A stretch of 64,000 bases of DNA from DASTDH01 sp035601575 (GCA_035601575.1 DATNNZ010000462.1:1-64000), one strand, 5' to 3'; counted from the stretch's first letter, positions 46,799-56,258 are shown. Numbers and translations are program-made. Notes: generated by a model not told the origin, from the sequence alone.

Positions 46799-49390
46799 CT
46801 ACCGCGCCACGAGATTCACAATTCTATTCGGAACAACGACAACTTTAACGACGCTTTTGCCGCGCAGGCTGGCTTGAACTTTTGCTGATGTTTGAGCAAG
46901 TCGTTCCAAACTTGCTTCATCCAGGTCTTTCGCCACCGTCATCTTATCGCGCAGTTTCCCGTTCACTTGAATGATCACTTCAACTTCATCTTCGGCCAGG
47001 TACTCCTCGTTCCAGGAAGGCCATGGCTGTTTTGAGACCAAGCCCACAAAGCCGGGAAACCGGCTGCGTAGTTGATGCCAAATTTCCTCGGCCAGATGCG
47101 GAGCGAACGGGCTGAGCAGGATCAACAATGTGCGAATGGCCTCCACCGGTCTCGGTTCAACGTTGGTAAACGCGTTTACACAAATCATCATTTGTGAGAT
47201 CGCAGTATTGAACGCGAGCGCCTCGATATCCTGGGTTACTTTCTTGATCGTCGCATGGACCACTCTTAGCTGCTGCCGGGAAGGTTCGACCTCTCTAAGC
47301 GACGACGATGGCTGCCACCTGCCTTCTTGATTCTCCTCCATGGCTAACCGCCAGAAGCGTGCGAGAAACCGGTAGACACCTTCGACACCGCTCATGCTCC
47401 AGGGTTTGGTTGCTTCCAGCGGACCCATGAACATCTCGTACAAGCGTAAGGAGTCGGCACCGTACTCGGAGATGATTTCGTCCGGGGTGACCACATTACC
47501 TCGGCTCTTCGACATTTTCTGATTATCCTGACCGAGTATCATCCCTTGATTTACGAGCCGCTGGAAAGGCTCGATCGTGGAAACGTACCCCAGATCGTAG
47601 AGCACCTTGTGCCAGAAACGAGCATACAATAGATGCAGTACGGCATGTTCGGTGCCGCCCACGTACAGATCGACTCCGCCCGGTTTACCTCCCCCCATCC
47701 AGTAGCGTTCGGCAGTGGCATCAGTGAACCGATCCTTGGCGAGTGGCGCGATATAACGGAGATAGTACCAACACGAACCAGCCCATTGCGGCATCGTGTT
47801 CAGTTCTCGGATCGCACCATCAGGGAGTCTCTTCCACTCTTCCGCTTTGGCGAGCGGTGGATCGGTCGTTCCGGTCGGTCGATAATCTGCCAGCGGCGGA
47901 GGTACAACCGGAAGCGAACTTTCGTCGAGAGCTTCGTGATGGCCGTTCCGCCAAATGATGGGGAACGGTTCGCCCCAGTAACGCTGCCGAGAAAATAACC
48001 AGTCGCGCAGTTTGAAATTAATTGAGCGTTTACCAGCGCCCTTTTCTTCTAACCAATCGATAATTTTTCGTTTCGCGTCGCGCGTGGCCAAGTCGTTCAG
48101 AAAATCGGAGTTGACGGAAGTACCTTCACCAGTGAAACAGCCTTCGACCGGCGTCAGCGGCTCGAGCACCTTCCGGATCTCGAGCCCAAATTTCTGAGCA
48201 AACTCAAAATCACGATCATCATGAGCCGGCACGGCCATGATCGCTCCGGTCCCATAGCTAGCCAACACATAGTCAGCTACCCAAACGGGAATCTTCTCGT
48301 TATTTACCGGATTTCTTACGAAGCCGCCGGTAAAAACACCGGTCTTTTCTTTGGCCAGATCGGTCCGTTCCAGATCCGACTTGGTGGCTACTTCCTTTTG
48401 GTAGGCCTGGACTGCCGGCTTCTGCTCTGGTGACATGAAGATATCAACCAGCGGATGCTCCGGCGACAAAACGACGTAGGTAGCGCCGAAGAGCGTGTCT
48501 GGCCGAGTGGTAAAGACAGTCACTTTCTCTTTGCGTGCAGGGATCGAAAAATGAACCTCGGCTCCTTCGCTTCGGCCAATCCAGTTACGCTGCAGCGCCT
48601 TAATCGACTCCGGCCAATCGAGCCCCTCCAGTTCGTCGATTAAACGATCAGCGTACGCCGTGATGCGAAGCATCCATTGGCGCATCGGGCGGCGGACTAC
48701 CGGGAAACCGCCTCGCTCGCTCTTGCCGTCAATGACTTCTTCGTTGGCTAGCACTGTACCAAGCTCCGGACACCAGTTGACCGGAGCCTCGGAAACATAG
48801 GCGAGCCGATGTTCATCGAGAAACGCACGAAGTTCATCCGCCGACTCGTTCGGATGAGAGGCTTTACGCTCGGCTTCCAACTCCGCGATCGGTCTGGCTG
48901 CCTTTACCTCCGGATCGAACCAGGCTTTGTACAACTGCAAAAAGATCCATTGAGTCCAACGATAATATTCCGGATCGGTTGTGTTAATTTCGCGTTCCCA
49001 GTCGTAACTAAATCCGATCTGCTGCAGCTGTTTTTTAAAACGGCTGACATTTTGGACCGTGGCGACTGATGGGTGTTGTCCGGTGTTGATAGCGAACTGC
49101 TCGGCCGGCAATCCGAAAGCATCCCAGCCAATCGGGTGCAATACATTAAAGCCACGCATCCGTTTGTATCGCGCGAGAATATCGGTGGCCGTATACCCTT
49201 CTGGGTGCCCAACATGGAGGCCTTCCCCGCTCGGGTAAGGGAACATATCCATCACGAAAAACTTAGGCTTTTCGGCATCGAACGACGGCTCTCCGGGATT
49301 CGGCACGTGAAAAGTTCGATCTTCCAGCCAGTATTGTTGCCACTTCGGTTCGAATTCCGGAAATGGAAATTGTTTTCGTCGGTCACTCAT
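46799..49390 (-). CDS. leuS: Leucyl-tRNA synthetase
   Basis: An 863-residue class I aminoacyl-tRNA synthetase. The HIGH-type motif is PYPSGEGLHVGHPEGYTATD (HVGH at residues 59-62), the editing CP1 domain carries GTGAIMAVPAHDDRDFEFAQ, and the KMSKS loop reads KMSKSRGNVVTPDEI. The anticodon-binding and C-terminal domains follow (ending in VPNRIVNLVAR). Length and order are normal for a bacterial LeuRS. The ATG at 49390 (MSDRRKQFPFPEFEPKWQQY) was chosen over one 8 codons upstream. It is divergent from rdgB with only 45 bp between the start codons, so the two promoters overlap. Confidence 0.97.
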   Translation of the reverse strand: MSDRRKQFPFPEFEPKWQQYWLEDRTFHVPNPGEPSFDAEKPKFFVMDMFPYPSGEGLHVGHPEGYTATDILARYKRMRGFNVLHPIGWDAFGLPAEQFAINTGQHPSVATVQNVSRFKKQLQQIGFSYDWEREINTTDPEYYRWTQWIFLQLYKAWFDPEVKAARPIAELEAERKASHPNESADELRAFLDEHRLAYVSEAPVNWCPELGTVLANEEVIDGKSERGGFPVVRRPMRQWMLRITAYADRLIDELEGLDWPESIKALQRNWIGRSEGAEVHFSIPARKEKVTVFTTRPDTLFGATYVVLSPEHPLVDIFMSPEQKPAVQAYQKEVATKSDLERTDLAKEKTGVFTGGFVRNPVNNEKIPVWVADYVLASYGTGAIMAVPAHDDRDFEFAQKFGLEIRKVLEPLTPVEGCFTGEGTSVNSDFLNDLATRDAKRKIIDWLEEKGAGKRSINFKLRDWLFSRQRYWGEPFPIIWRNGHHEALDESSLPVVPPPLADYRPTGTTDPPLAKAEEWKRLPDGAIRELNTMPQWAGSCWYYLRYIAPLAKDRFTDATAERYWMGGGKPGGVDLYVGGTEHAVLHLLYARFWHKVLYDLGYVSTIEPFQRLVNQGMILGQDNQKMSKSRGNVVTPDEIISEYGADSLRLYEMFMGPLEATKPWSMSGVEGVYRFLARFWRLAMEENQEGRWQPSSSLREVEPSRQQLRVVHATIKKVTQDIEALAFNTAISQMMICVNAFTNVEPRPVEAIRTLLILLSPFAPHLAEEIWHQLRSRFPGFVGLVSKQPWPSWNEEYLAEDEVEVIIQVNGKLRDKMTVAKDLDEASLERLAQTSAKVQASLRGKSVVKVVVVPNRIVNLVAR

Positions 49391-49435
49391 TGTCTTCTGG
49401 CGCGGGCGGAGCAACTTTGGGGTGCTCTAGTCACG

Positions 49436-50023
49436 ATGCAAACACTTTTCATTGCGACCGCGAATAGACACAAAACTCAGGAAATCGGGAAAATGTTGGG
49501 ATCGAATTGGGATGTCCGCGATCTCAGCTCGTTGCCGCATGCGCCAATCATCGTGGAAGACGGGCAAACCTTCGAGGCCAATGCTCAAATTAAGGCTATC
49601 ACAATTTCTAGGATAGTTACTGGGTTGGTGTTGGCCGACGATTCCGGTTTGCTGGTAGACGCGCTCAATGGTGCGCCCGGGGTTCGATCTGCCCGGTTTG
49701 CCGGTCCACAGGCTTCGGATAGCGATAATCGATTCAAATTAATTAGCTTATTGCGACACTTTCCATCCGGTACTCAATTCCAAGCCAGATTCTGGTGCGC
49801 AATGGTATTAGCGAGTCAAGGCGAATTGCTTGGTTCTTTTCGCGGAGCGGTCGAAGGCGAAGTGATCCCAGCAGAACGCGGTCATGGCGGCTTTGGCTAT
49901 GATGCCATGTTTATTCCGAAAGGCTATTGGCAAACGTTCGCTGAACTGCCTCCAGAGATAAAGAATAGCCTGAGCCATCGAGCCCGCGCCTTGGCTCAGG
50001 TGGTGGAATTCCTACGAAGCTGA
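49436..50023 (+). CDS. rdgB: XTP/dITP diphosphatase
   Basis: A 195-residue Ham1/RdgB protein. The family start TANRHKTQEI (T-x-N-x2-K) and the core LADDSGLLVDALNGAPGVRS with ARFAG are present, as is GHGGFGYDAMF and the C-terminal SLSHRARAL. It hydrolyses non-canonical purine NTPs (ITP, XTP) and so protects DNA and RNA. The ATG at 49436 was chosen from the family start; the open frame reaches far upstream only as a shadow of leuS. A CGCCRAA heptamer array follows the stop. Confidence 0.93.
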   Translation: MQTLFIATANRHKTQEIGKMLGSNWDVRDLSSLPHAPIIVEDGQTFEANAQIKAITISRIVTGLVLADDSGLLVDALNGAPGVRSARFAGPQASDSDNRFKLISLLRHFPSGTQFQARFWCAMVLASQGELLGSFRGAVEGEVIPAERGHGGFGYDAMFIPKGYWQTFAELPPEIKNSLSHRARALAQVVEFLRS

Positions 50024-50036
50024 GCCATCCGACTGT

Positions 50037-50064
50037 CGCCAAACGCCAAACGCCGAACGCCAAA
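50037..50064 (+). repeat. 4x7 heptamer array (CGCCRAA)
   Basis: CGCCAAA, CGCCAAA, CGCCGAA, CGCCAAA. The preceding bases GAGCCATCCGACTGT match the left half of the hairpin (CCATTCGGC-TGTC) used in the ATRRCAR modules, so this looks like a relative whose right arm was amplified into the array. It lies 13 bp after the rdgB stop. Confidence 0.8.
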
Positions 50065-50122
50065 CGCACGCACGCCGAGAAGCCACTTGCCATCGACTCG
50101 GTTCAAATGTTGACTGGCAACC

Positions 50123-50980
50123 ATGATCGTTGTTACCGGTGGAAGCGGGAAGGCTGGGCGGGCTTGTATCCAGGATCTGTTGGCTCATCATTATGAAGTC
50201 GCCAGTGTCGATCTGGTTCGGTCCGCTGATCCGAATTTGACATTTAGTCGGGTTGATCTAACGGACTTCGGCCAGACCGTCGCAGCTTTATCGGGTATCG
50301 ATGAGCGTGTACGCAACGTGACTGCCGTTGTGCATCTGGCGGCCATACCGGCGCCGGGACTCGCAACCAATGCGGTTACTTTTGCAACGAATACGATCAG
50401 CACCTACAACGTGTTCGAAGCCGCGCGACAGCTGGGGATAAAAAATGTGGTATGGGCATCGAGCGAAACCGTGCTCGGTCTGCCATTCGAAACGCCGCCG
50501 CCTTATGTGCCGATAGACGAAGAATATCCCGGCCGGCCGGAATCCGCTTATTCGCTTTCGAAATTGGTCGGTGAGGAAATGGCCAAGCAATTTTGCCGCT
50601 GGGATCCAGAATTGAAAATTATTGGGCTCCGTTTTTCAAATATTATGGAGCCGGAAGATTACACCAGATTCCCTGGCTTTCAGGACGACGCGCGCAAGCG
50701 TAAATGGAATTGTTGGGGTTACATTGATGCCCGCGATGCGGCACAAGCCATCCGTCTAGCGCTCGAGTCGAAAATCAAGGGTGCGGAGGTGTTCATCATC
50801 GCGAATGCCGACAGCGTAATGGTACGGGACAGCCATGAACTGCTTAAGAAGGTTTTTCCAGATGTCCCGCACAAACGGTCATTCGCTCCAAACGAAACCT
50901 TGCTCTCGATCGATAAGGCGCGGGCGGTTCTTGGCTATAAGCCGAACCATAGTTGGCGGGACCACGCGAAACTCGGTTGA
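50123..50980 (+). CDS. NAD-dependent epimerase/dehydratase family protein (extended SDR)
   Basis: A 285-residue protein with the Rossmann motif VVTGGSGKAGRACIQDL at the N-terminus (GxxGxxG), an acidic end of strand 2 (SVDLVRS), the active-site Tyr-x3-Lys YSLSKLVGEEMA, and the extended-SDR C-terminal part. It resembles uronate dehydrogenase or UDP-sugar epimerase relatives. Substrate unknown. The ATG at 50123 is the natural start. It is followed by a REP-like repeat. Confidence 0.88.
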   Translation: MIVVTGGSGKAGRACIQDLLAHHYEVASVDLVRSADPNLTFSRVDLTDFGQTVAALSGIDERVRNVTAVVHLAAIPAPGLATNAVTFATNTISTYNVFEAARQLGIKNVVWASSETVLGLPFETPPPYVPIDEEYPGRPESAYSLSKLVGEEMAKQFCRWDPELKIIGLRFSNIMEPEDYTRFPGFQDDARKRKWNCWGYIDARDAAQAIRLALESKIKGAEVFIIANADSVMVRDSHELLKKVFPDVPHKRSFAPNETLLSIDKARAVLGYKPNHSWRDHAKLG

Positions 50981-51069
50981 TCGTCGGAAGCGAACGGTCT
51001 GACCAAGCGCGAGTATACCGCTTCGCTCCAGGCTTTTGCGCTAGCTAGCTTGGATTGCTCGCAAGTCCT

Positions 51070-51157
51070 CAGGCCCGAAGGGCCGGAAGAGCTTAGCCCA
51101 AGGCTTCAGCCTGGGTGGCTTTACAATAAACGCGATCAGCTCTGAAGGGGCGGCGCG
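51070..51157 (+). repeat. REP-like 90-bp element, copy 3
   Basis: GGCCCGAAGGGCC, then AGCTTAGCCCAAGGCTTCAG with CCTGGG, then CAGCTCTGAAGGGGC. The order matches the two copies at 2.5-2.8 kb but the middle hairpin is changed (CCCAAGGCTTCAGCCTGGG) with compensating bases, so the stem is kept. It lies downstream of the epimerase gene. Confidence 0.75.
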
Positions 51158-51275
51158 TATTGATTCTGCTGCTGTTTGGAAAACACAAAGTTTAACAGTC
51201 CGTTCCCTTCCTCTCAAGACAGGCTGCAATAAACGTGCGCACCCATATCGCGCGTGAGTGAGTTTTGCGGGCTGG

Positions 51276-52490
51276 CTAGTCGTCAGAATTTTCGTTCTCT
51301 TGCAGGTGAATGAATCCGAACAATCCGTGCGCTTCGTCAACAATCCCTGCCGTGAAATACAGCTGGTCTTTGAGAAAGAACAGTGCCCACAGACCATTAA
51401 ATTCCAGGGGTTGCCCTTTTCGATGCAGAAGCGTGCCCAGAAAAGCCCCGGAGTGGATGTCGAAAGCGTTGATGTGGCCGTCACCGAAATTGCCGACAAG
51501 CAAGATTTCATCATTAAACTTACCAAATTGCTCATGCTCCGGTACTCTCGCTAAACCCCAAGGAGAGTTGAGCGGACCTGTCATGTCAGTGAACTGTATC
51601 AACCGTGTGACAAAGCCGGTATCAGGGCTAAACACGTCAACGAAACCGTGTCCCGCGCCTCCCACGTCGTCATGCTTTGCACCATTCTGCAAAGCGAAAG
51701 TAACATAAAGCAGGTTGTCGATGGTTGCGATACCAAACGGAGCCCATCCGGGGGACGAAGTGTCAGGGGGTACCGGGGGAAGACTGGGATCGACGAAGGT
51801 GGTCACCTTATTGAAACTGCTGTCGAACACATCAACGGTTCCTTTACGGAAGTTCGTGGCGTAAAGGGTTGGTACGCCGGTCTTGCGGTTCGCAATCGCT
51901 AATCCTTTGTACACGTCGTTGATCGTTGGGTCTGGCGAGGAAGGTTTAATAATCAAGGTCGCGGTCAGGGGATCGACTCCTGGATTCCAGCCCCAAATTC
52001 CCCCATCCTCGCCATCAAAGAGAAATATGGCTGGATTGGTGCTCGACGGGATTAAAAACGCATTTGTCGCGGGGTTGTTGAAAACAATCCCGGTGGGTGC
52101 GGCTGTGGGCGTTGCGGGTGGAGTCGCTGTGTCGACAAGTGTAGGTGGAAGCGTCACGAAATTCTGTCCTGGCGAGGGGCCCAAAAGCACGGGAGTTCCG
52201 TCAGGACGGAAAAGCGTAGAGACTCCGGCACCGTTGTCATTCACCCAGAAGACCTTCGCTGTCGGGTTGATCACTAACCCCCAGGCATTTACCACATTCG
52301 GGTCGGTCCGGTCAGCGACGCCTGCAACGTCGCTCTGCAGATTCTCCCAATCAAAGAATTTTGCCCTGGCTTGACCATCTTGGTCCTCTGCGTAAGCGCA
52401 AGGGAGAACCACCGGCGAAAACTGCAGCCCAGCAAGGGCTAGGGCTACTCCAAAAGAGCGGAAGGGAACAGAAACGCGAATCGTTTTCAT
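51276..52490 (-). CDS. TIGR03118 family secreted protein
   Basis: A 404-residue protein. A signal peptide (FRSFGVALALAGLQFSPVVLPCAYA) precedes a beta-propeller-like protein that matches the TIGR03118 pattern: LQSDVAGVADRTDPNVVNAW followed by GLVINPTAKVFWVNDNGAGV, then TLYATNFRKGTVDVFD and later SPWGLARVPEHEQFGKFNDE and ILLVGNFGDGHINAFD. A Pro/Thr-rich insert (TPPATPTAAPTG) lies near residue 145. Function is unknown; members are exported and common in Verrucomicrobia and other soil bacteria. The start was chosen for the signal peptide. Confidence 0.85.
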   Translation of the reverse strand: MKTIRVSVPFRSFGVALALAGLQFSPVVLPCAYAEDQDGQARAKFFDWENLQSDVAGVADRTDPNVVNAWGLVINPTAKVFWVNDNGAGVSTLFRPDGTPVLLGPSPGQNFVTLPPTLVDTATPPATPTAAPTGIVFNNPATNAFLIPSSTNPAIFLFDGEDGGIWGWNPGVDPLTATLIIKPSSPDPTINDVYKGLAIANRKTGVPTLYATNFRKGTVDVFDSSFNKVTTFVDPSLPPVPPDTSSPGWAPFGIATIDNLLYVTFALQNGAKHDDVGGAGHGFVDVFSPDTGFVTRLIQFTDMTGPLNSPWGLARVPEHEQFGKFNDEILLVGNFGDGHINAFDIHSGAFLGTLLHRKGQPLEFNGLWALFFLKDQLYFTAGIVDEAHGLFGFIHLQENENSDD

Positions 52491-52655
52491 AAGTCGGGAA
52501 GGCTGAAAAGGGGGGCCTGCTGATCGGCGGCTGGCCGCTAGCGACCGCCTCCTGCCAGAGAGACCGGCCGACCTCCGATTTATTCCCGCAAAACTTAAAT
52601 CTTTCCGCGAAAAATTCCCCCTGCGTGGGTAAAGGTTTCGAACTAAACCTGCAGG

Positions 52656-55600
52656 ATGGGCAGAGATCAGATCACGGAGTTCTGGATCGATCGGGGAGGC
52701 ACGTTTACCGATATCATTGCGGTTCAACCCGGGGGCCCGCTTCGGACGCTAAAACTCTTATCCGAAAATCGTGAGCATTACGCCGACGCCGCCGTCGAAG
52801 GGATCCGCCGTCTACTCGGGTTGAATGCAGACGACCCGATACCGACGGCATTGATCCGATCGGTGAAAATGGGAACAACGGTTGCCACCAATGCTCTGCT
52901 GGAACGTAAAGGTGAACCGACGGTTCTCGTCGTAAACAAGAATTTACGAGATGTTCTTCGGATTGGCACCCAACAGCGCCCTCGTTTGTTCGATCTGGAG
53001 ATTAAACTGCCTACACCGGTTTATGAGCGAATAATTGAAGTTTCCGGCCGGTTTTCGGTGGAAGGAATCGAGTTGGAGCAGTTGGATGAGCAGCAAACCG
53101 AGAATGTTTTGAGAGAAGCTTTTGCCGCTGGTTTTCGCGCGGTAGCCATAGCGCTCATGCATAGTTTCCGTTTTCCTCAGCATGAGTTACGCATCGCTGA
53201 TATCGCTCGCAGAATCGGGTTCTCCCAGGTCTCCCTAAGCCATGAAGTAAGCCAATTGATTAAGCTCGTTCCCCGTGGAGAGACAACTTTGGTCGACGCG
53301 TACCTCTCGCCGGTGCTGCACCACTACGTTGATCGCGTTCAGCAGGCGTTGCCACACGTGCCGATCTTTTTCATGCAATCGAACGGTGGTTTAGCGAGCG
53401 CTGCACAGTTTCGCGGCAAAGACGCCATTCTCTCCGGGCCGGCCGGTGGAATGGTCGGGGCGGTCAGAGTCGCCGAACAGGCCGGTTCTCAAAAAATCGT
53501 GGGATTCGATATGGGAGGCACATCAACCGATGTGACTCATTTCGCTGGCCAATACGAGCGCCGTTTCGAGTCAGAGATTGCCGGTGTACGCCTTCGAGTT
53601 CCGATGCTGCATATCCATACCGTAGCCGCCGGAGGCGGCTCGGTCTGCCGATTTGCCGGCGACCGGTTTCAAGTAGGTCCGGAAAGTGCCGGAGCGGATC
53701 CCGGGCCGGCCTGCTACCGAAAAGGCGGTCCGCTCACGGTCACGGACTGCAATTTGTCGCTGGGACGGATTCAACCGCGGTTCTTTCCGACGATCTTTGG
53801 ATCAACCGGTGATCAGCCGCTCGATCGGCTGGCAGCGGAATCGCGGTTAAATCAAGTAGCCGAGGTGACGGGCCGGTCCCGGGAGCAGGTGGCTGAAGGT
53901 TTCTTGCGCATCGCGGTGGAAAGCATGGCCAACGCCATCAAAGAGATTTCAGTCGCTCGCGGTTACGACCTCAGCGATCACACGCTGGTCAGCTTTGGTG
54001 GGGCTGGTGGGCAACATGCCTGCGCCATCGCTGATGCGTTGTCGATAAGCCAAATATTGATCCATCCGCTGGCCGGACTGCTTTCCGCCTACGGAATTGG
54101 TACGGCCGATCTACGTTTCCTTCGCGAGAGCTCGATCGAAGCAAATCTGGATCTGAACAGCTTCCGGTTTACTCGAAAACGGCTCGATGAGTTGGAAGCA
54201 GAGGCCAGAGCGGGAATCGAACAGCAGGGTGCCACCCCGGACCGTGTTAGCCGGCGGATCCACGTGCGCTATCAGGGCACCGACACGGCATTAATCGTGG
54301 ATGATTCTCCATTGGAACAGCTAACCGCCGCATTCGCTACTGCGCATCAGAACTTTTTCGGTTTCACGATGCAGGATCGAGCACTGGCCATCGAGGCCGT
54401 TTCAGTCGAGGCCATCAGCCAAGGCGCTGCCGTCTCTTTTGACGGCTTACCGGTTCCAGCATCCGAGCTGCCGGCTGACGAAATGTCGGTATTCCTTTCT
54501 GGTGAGTGGAGAAGCACGCCGGTTTGGAAGCGAGATGAAATCGGTTTTGGTACAAAACTGGAAGGACCCGCTTTGATAGTGGAACCGCACGCCACGACCG
54601 TGCTCGAGGTCGGTTGGCGTGCGGAGATAACCCGCGAAAGGAATCTCGTTCTTACCAGGGCGCTTCCGCGATCGACGCGGATCGAGGTCGGGACGAAGGC
54701 AGACCCGGTCCAGCTTGAGCTTTTTCACAATCTATTTTTCTCAGTTGCCGAACAGATGGGCGCGGTCATTCGCAACACCGCTTATTCCGTCAACATTAAA
54801 GAAAGGCTCGACTATTCCTGTGCACTATTTGATGCGGACGGCCAGCTCGTCGCTAATGCGCCGCATATGCCAGTTCATCTCGGTTCGATGGGAACTGCGG
54901 TCCGATCGATCATCGAACGAAGAAAAAATAATATCCGCAGAGGCGATAGCTTTGCGCTGAACGACCCGTTCCGCGGCGGTACTCATCTCCCGGATATTAC
55001 GGTGATTTCGCCCGTGTTTAGCAGCGGAGATCGGCCGCTATTCTGGGTAGCCAGTCGCGGTCATCACGCTGACGTTGGCGGTTTGACTCCAGGCTCGATG
55101 CCGCCCTCCAGCAGAACAATCAACGAGGAGGGGATCTTGATCGATGACTTGTTATTGGTGCGATCTGGCCAATTCCGGGAAAAAGAGTTGTGCGAAAAAT
55201 TTACGACCGGTCCTTCTCCGGTTCGCAACCTGGCGCAGAACCTTGGCGATATTCACGCCCAACTGGCCGCCAATCAAAAGGGGATCATCCTCATGCTTGA
55301 AATCGTGGAGCGTTATGGAGGTGAGGTCGTGCGTGCTTACATGGACCACATCCGGCAGAACGCGGCGGAACAAGTGCGCCGGACTATCGATCGTCTAACA
55401 CCGGGAACATTTCTGCTCCCGATGGATTGCGGCGCTCAGATTCAGGTTGCGATTACGGTCGATCGTGAATCGCGTTCGGCTCGAATCGATTTCACCGGCA
55501 CATCGGCTCAACTAGCAAACAACTTTAATGCGCCCTCCGCGATCGTTCGCGCGGCTGTGTTGTACGTCTTTCGCACACTGATTCGCGAGCCAATTCCGCT

Positions 55601-56246
55601 CAACGATGGATGTTTGGAGCCGATCGACATAAAAATCCCGGCCGGTTCGATGCTCGACCCAAAACCGCCGGCGGCAGTCGTAGCTGGGAACGTTGAAACC
55701 TCTCAAGCGGTGGTGAACGCGTTGTATGGCGCGCTTGGGGTGCTTGCTGCCGCCCAAGGAACCATGAATAATCTGACCTGCGGTAACGACCGATTTCAGT
55801 ACTACGAAACGATTTGTGGCGGCGCCGGAGCAGGCCACGGATTTCACGGCGCAACGGCGGTTCATACGCACATGACCAATTCCCGAATGACTGATCCCGA
55901 AATCCTAGAACTCCGATACCCGGTCATTGTCTCAGAGTTTCGAATTCGTGCCGGTTCGGGCGGCCAAGGCCGGTGGCATGGAGGGGATGGGGTGATTCGA
56001 CGAATTACTTTTCGCGAAGCGATGACGGTAGCGATTTTGGCTGGTAATCGCCGGATTGCGCCCTTTGGTTTGAGCGGAGGAGGAGCTGGAGCGACCGGAA
56101 GGACATATATTGAGCGAACGAGCGGAGCCCAGGAACTTCTCGACAGTTGTGCGACCGCCGAAGTTCAGGCGGGCGATTCGATCGTGGTGGAGACGCCTGG
56201 AGGAGGGGGGTATGGCAAGCCCCGGTCGGGAAGAGGTGAGAGGTGA
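52656..56246 (+). CDS. 5-oxoprolinase/hydantoinase, fused HyuA-HyuB
   Basis: A 1196-residue protein that unites both subunits of the ATP-dependent hydantoinase/oxoprolinase family. The HyuA-like half (residues about 1-680) carries FWIDRGGTFTDIIAVQPGGP, MGTTVATNALLERKGEP and GFDMGGTSTDVTHF (actin-like ATPase motif). The HyuB-like half (from about 690, LELFHNLFFSVAEQMG) carries DPFRGGTHLPDITVISPVF. The fused, full-length layout matches 5-oxoprolinases (OplAH), which convert 5-oxoproline to glutamate with ATP. N-methylhydantoinase activity cannot be excluded. The stop codon lies in a GAGAGGT heptamer array. Confidence 0.9.
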   Translation: MGRDQITEFWIDRGGTFTDIIAVQPGGPLRTLKLLSENREHYADAAVEGIRRLLGLNADDPIPTALIRSVKMGTTVATNALLERKGEPTVLVVNKNLRDVLRIGTQQRPRLFDLEIKLPTPVYERIIEVSGRFSVEGIELEQLDEQQTENVLREAFAAGFRAVAIALMHSFRFPQHELRIADIARRIGFSQVSLSHEVSQLIKLVPRGETTLVDAYLSPVLHHYVDRVQQALPHVPIFFMQSNGGLASAAQFRGKDAILSGPAGGMVGAVRVAEQAGSQKIVGFDMGGTSTDVTHFAGQYERRFESEIAGVRLRVPMLHIHTVAAGGGSVCRFAGDRFQVGPESAGADPGPACYRKGGPLTVTDCNLSLGRIQPRFFPTIFGSTGDQPLDRLAAESRLNQVAEVTGRSREQVAEGFLRIAVESMANAIKEISVARGYDLSDHTLVSFGGAGGQHACAIADALSISQILIHPLAGLLSAYGIGTADLRFLRESSIEANLDLNSFRFTRKRLDELEAEARAGIEQQGATPDRVSRRIHVRYQGTDTALIVDDSPLEQLTAAFATAHQNFFGFTMQDRALAIEAVSVEAISQGAAVSFDGLPVPASELPADEMSVFLSGEWRSTPVWKRDEIGFGTKLEGPALIVEPHATTVLEVGWRAEITRERNLVLTRALPRSTRIEVGTKADPVQLELFHNLFFSVAEQMGAVIRNTAYSVNIKERLDYSCALFDADGQLVANAPHMPVHLGSMGTAVRSIIERRKNNIRRGDSFALNDPFRGGTHLPDITVISPVFSSGDRPLFWVASRGHHADVGGLTPGSMPPSSRTINEEGILIDDLLLVRSGQFREKELCEKFTTGPSPVRNLAQNLGDIHAQLAANQKGIILMLEIVERYGGEVVRAYMDHIRQNAAEQVRRTIDRLTPGTFLLPMDCGAQIQVAITVDRESRSARIDFTGTSAQLANNFNAPSAIVRAAVLYVFRTLIREPIPLNDGCLEPIDIKIPAGSMLDPKPPAAVVAGNVETSQAVVNALYGALGVLAAAQGTMNNLTCGNDRFQYYETICGGAGAGHGFHGATAVHTHMTNSRMTDPEILELRYPVIVSEFRIRAGSGGQGRWHGGDGVIRRITFREAMTVAILAGNRRIAPFGLSGGGAGATGRTYIERTSGAQELLDSCATAEVQAGDSIVVETPGGGGYGKPRSGRGER

Positions 56247-56258
56247 GAGGTCGGGGCC
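56231..56258 (+). repeat. 4x7 heptamer array (GAGAGGT) over the oxoprolinase stop codon
   Basis: AAGAGGT, GAGAGGT, GAGAGGT, CGGGGCC. The TGA stop (56244-56246) is formed in the array; the protein ends GRGER from repeat codons. Confidence 0.65.

Noticed and set aside
51883..52374. A 163-codon plus-strand frame
   Set aside because: It is the shadow of the TIGR03118 gene; its Gly/Val/Ala runs are the complement of the Pro/Thr-rich insert.
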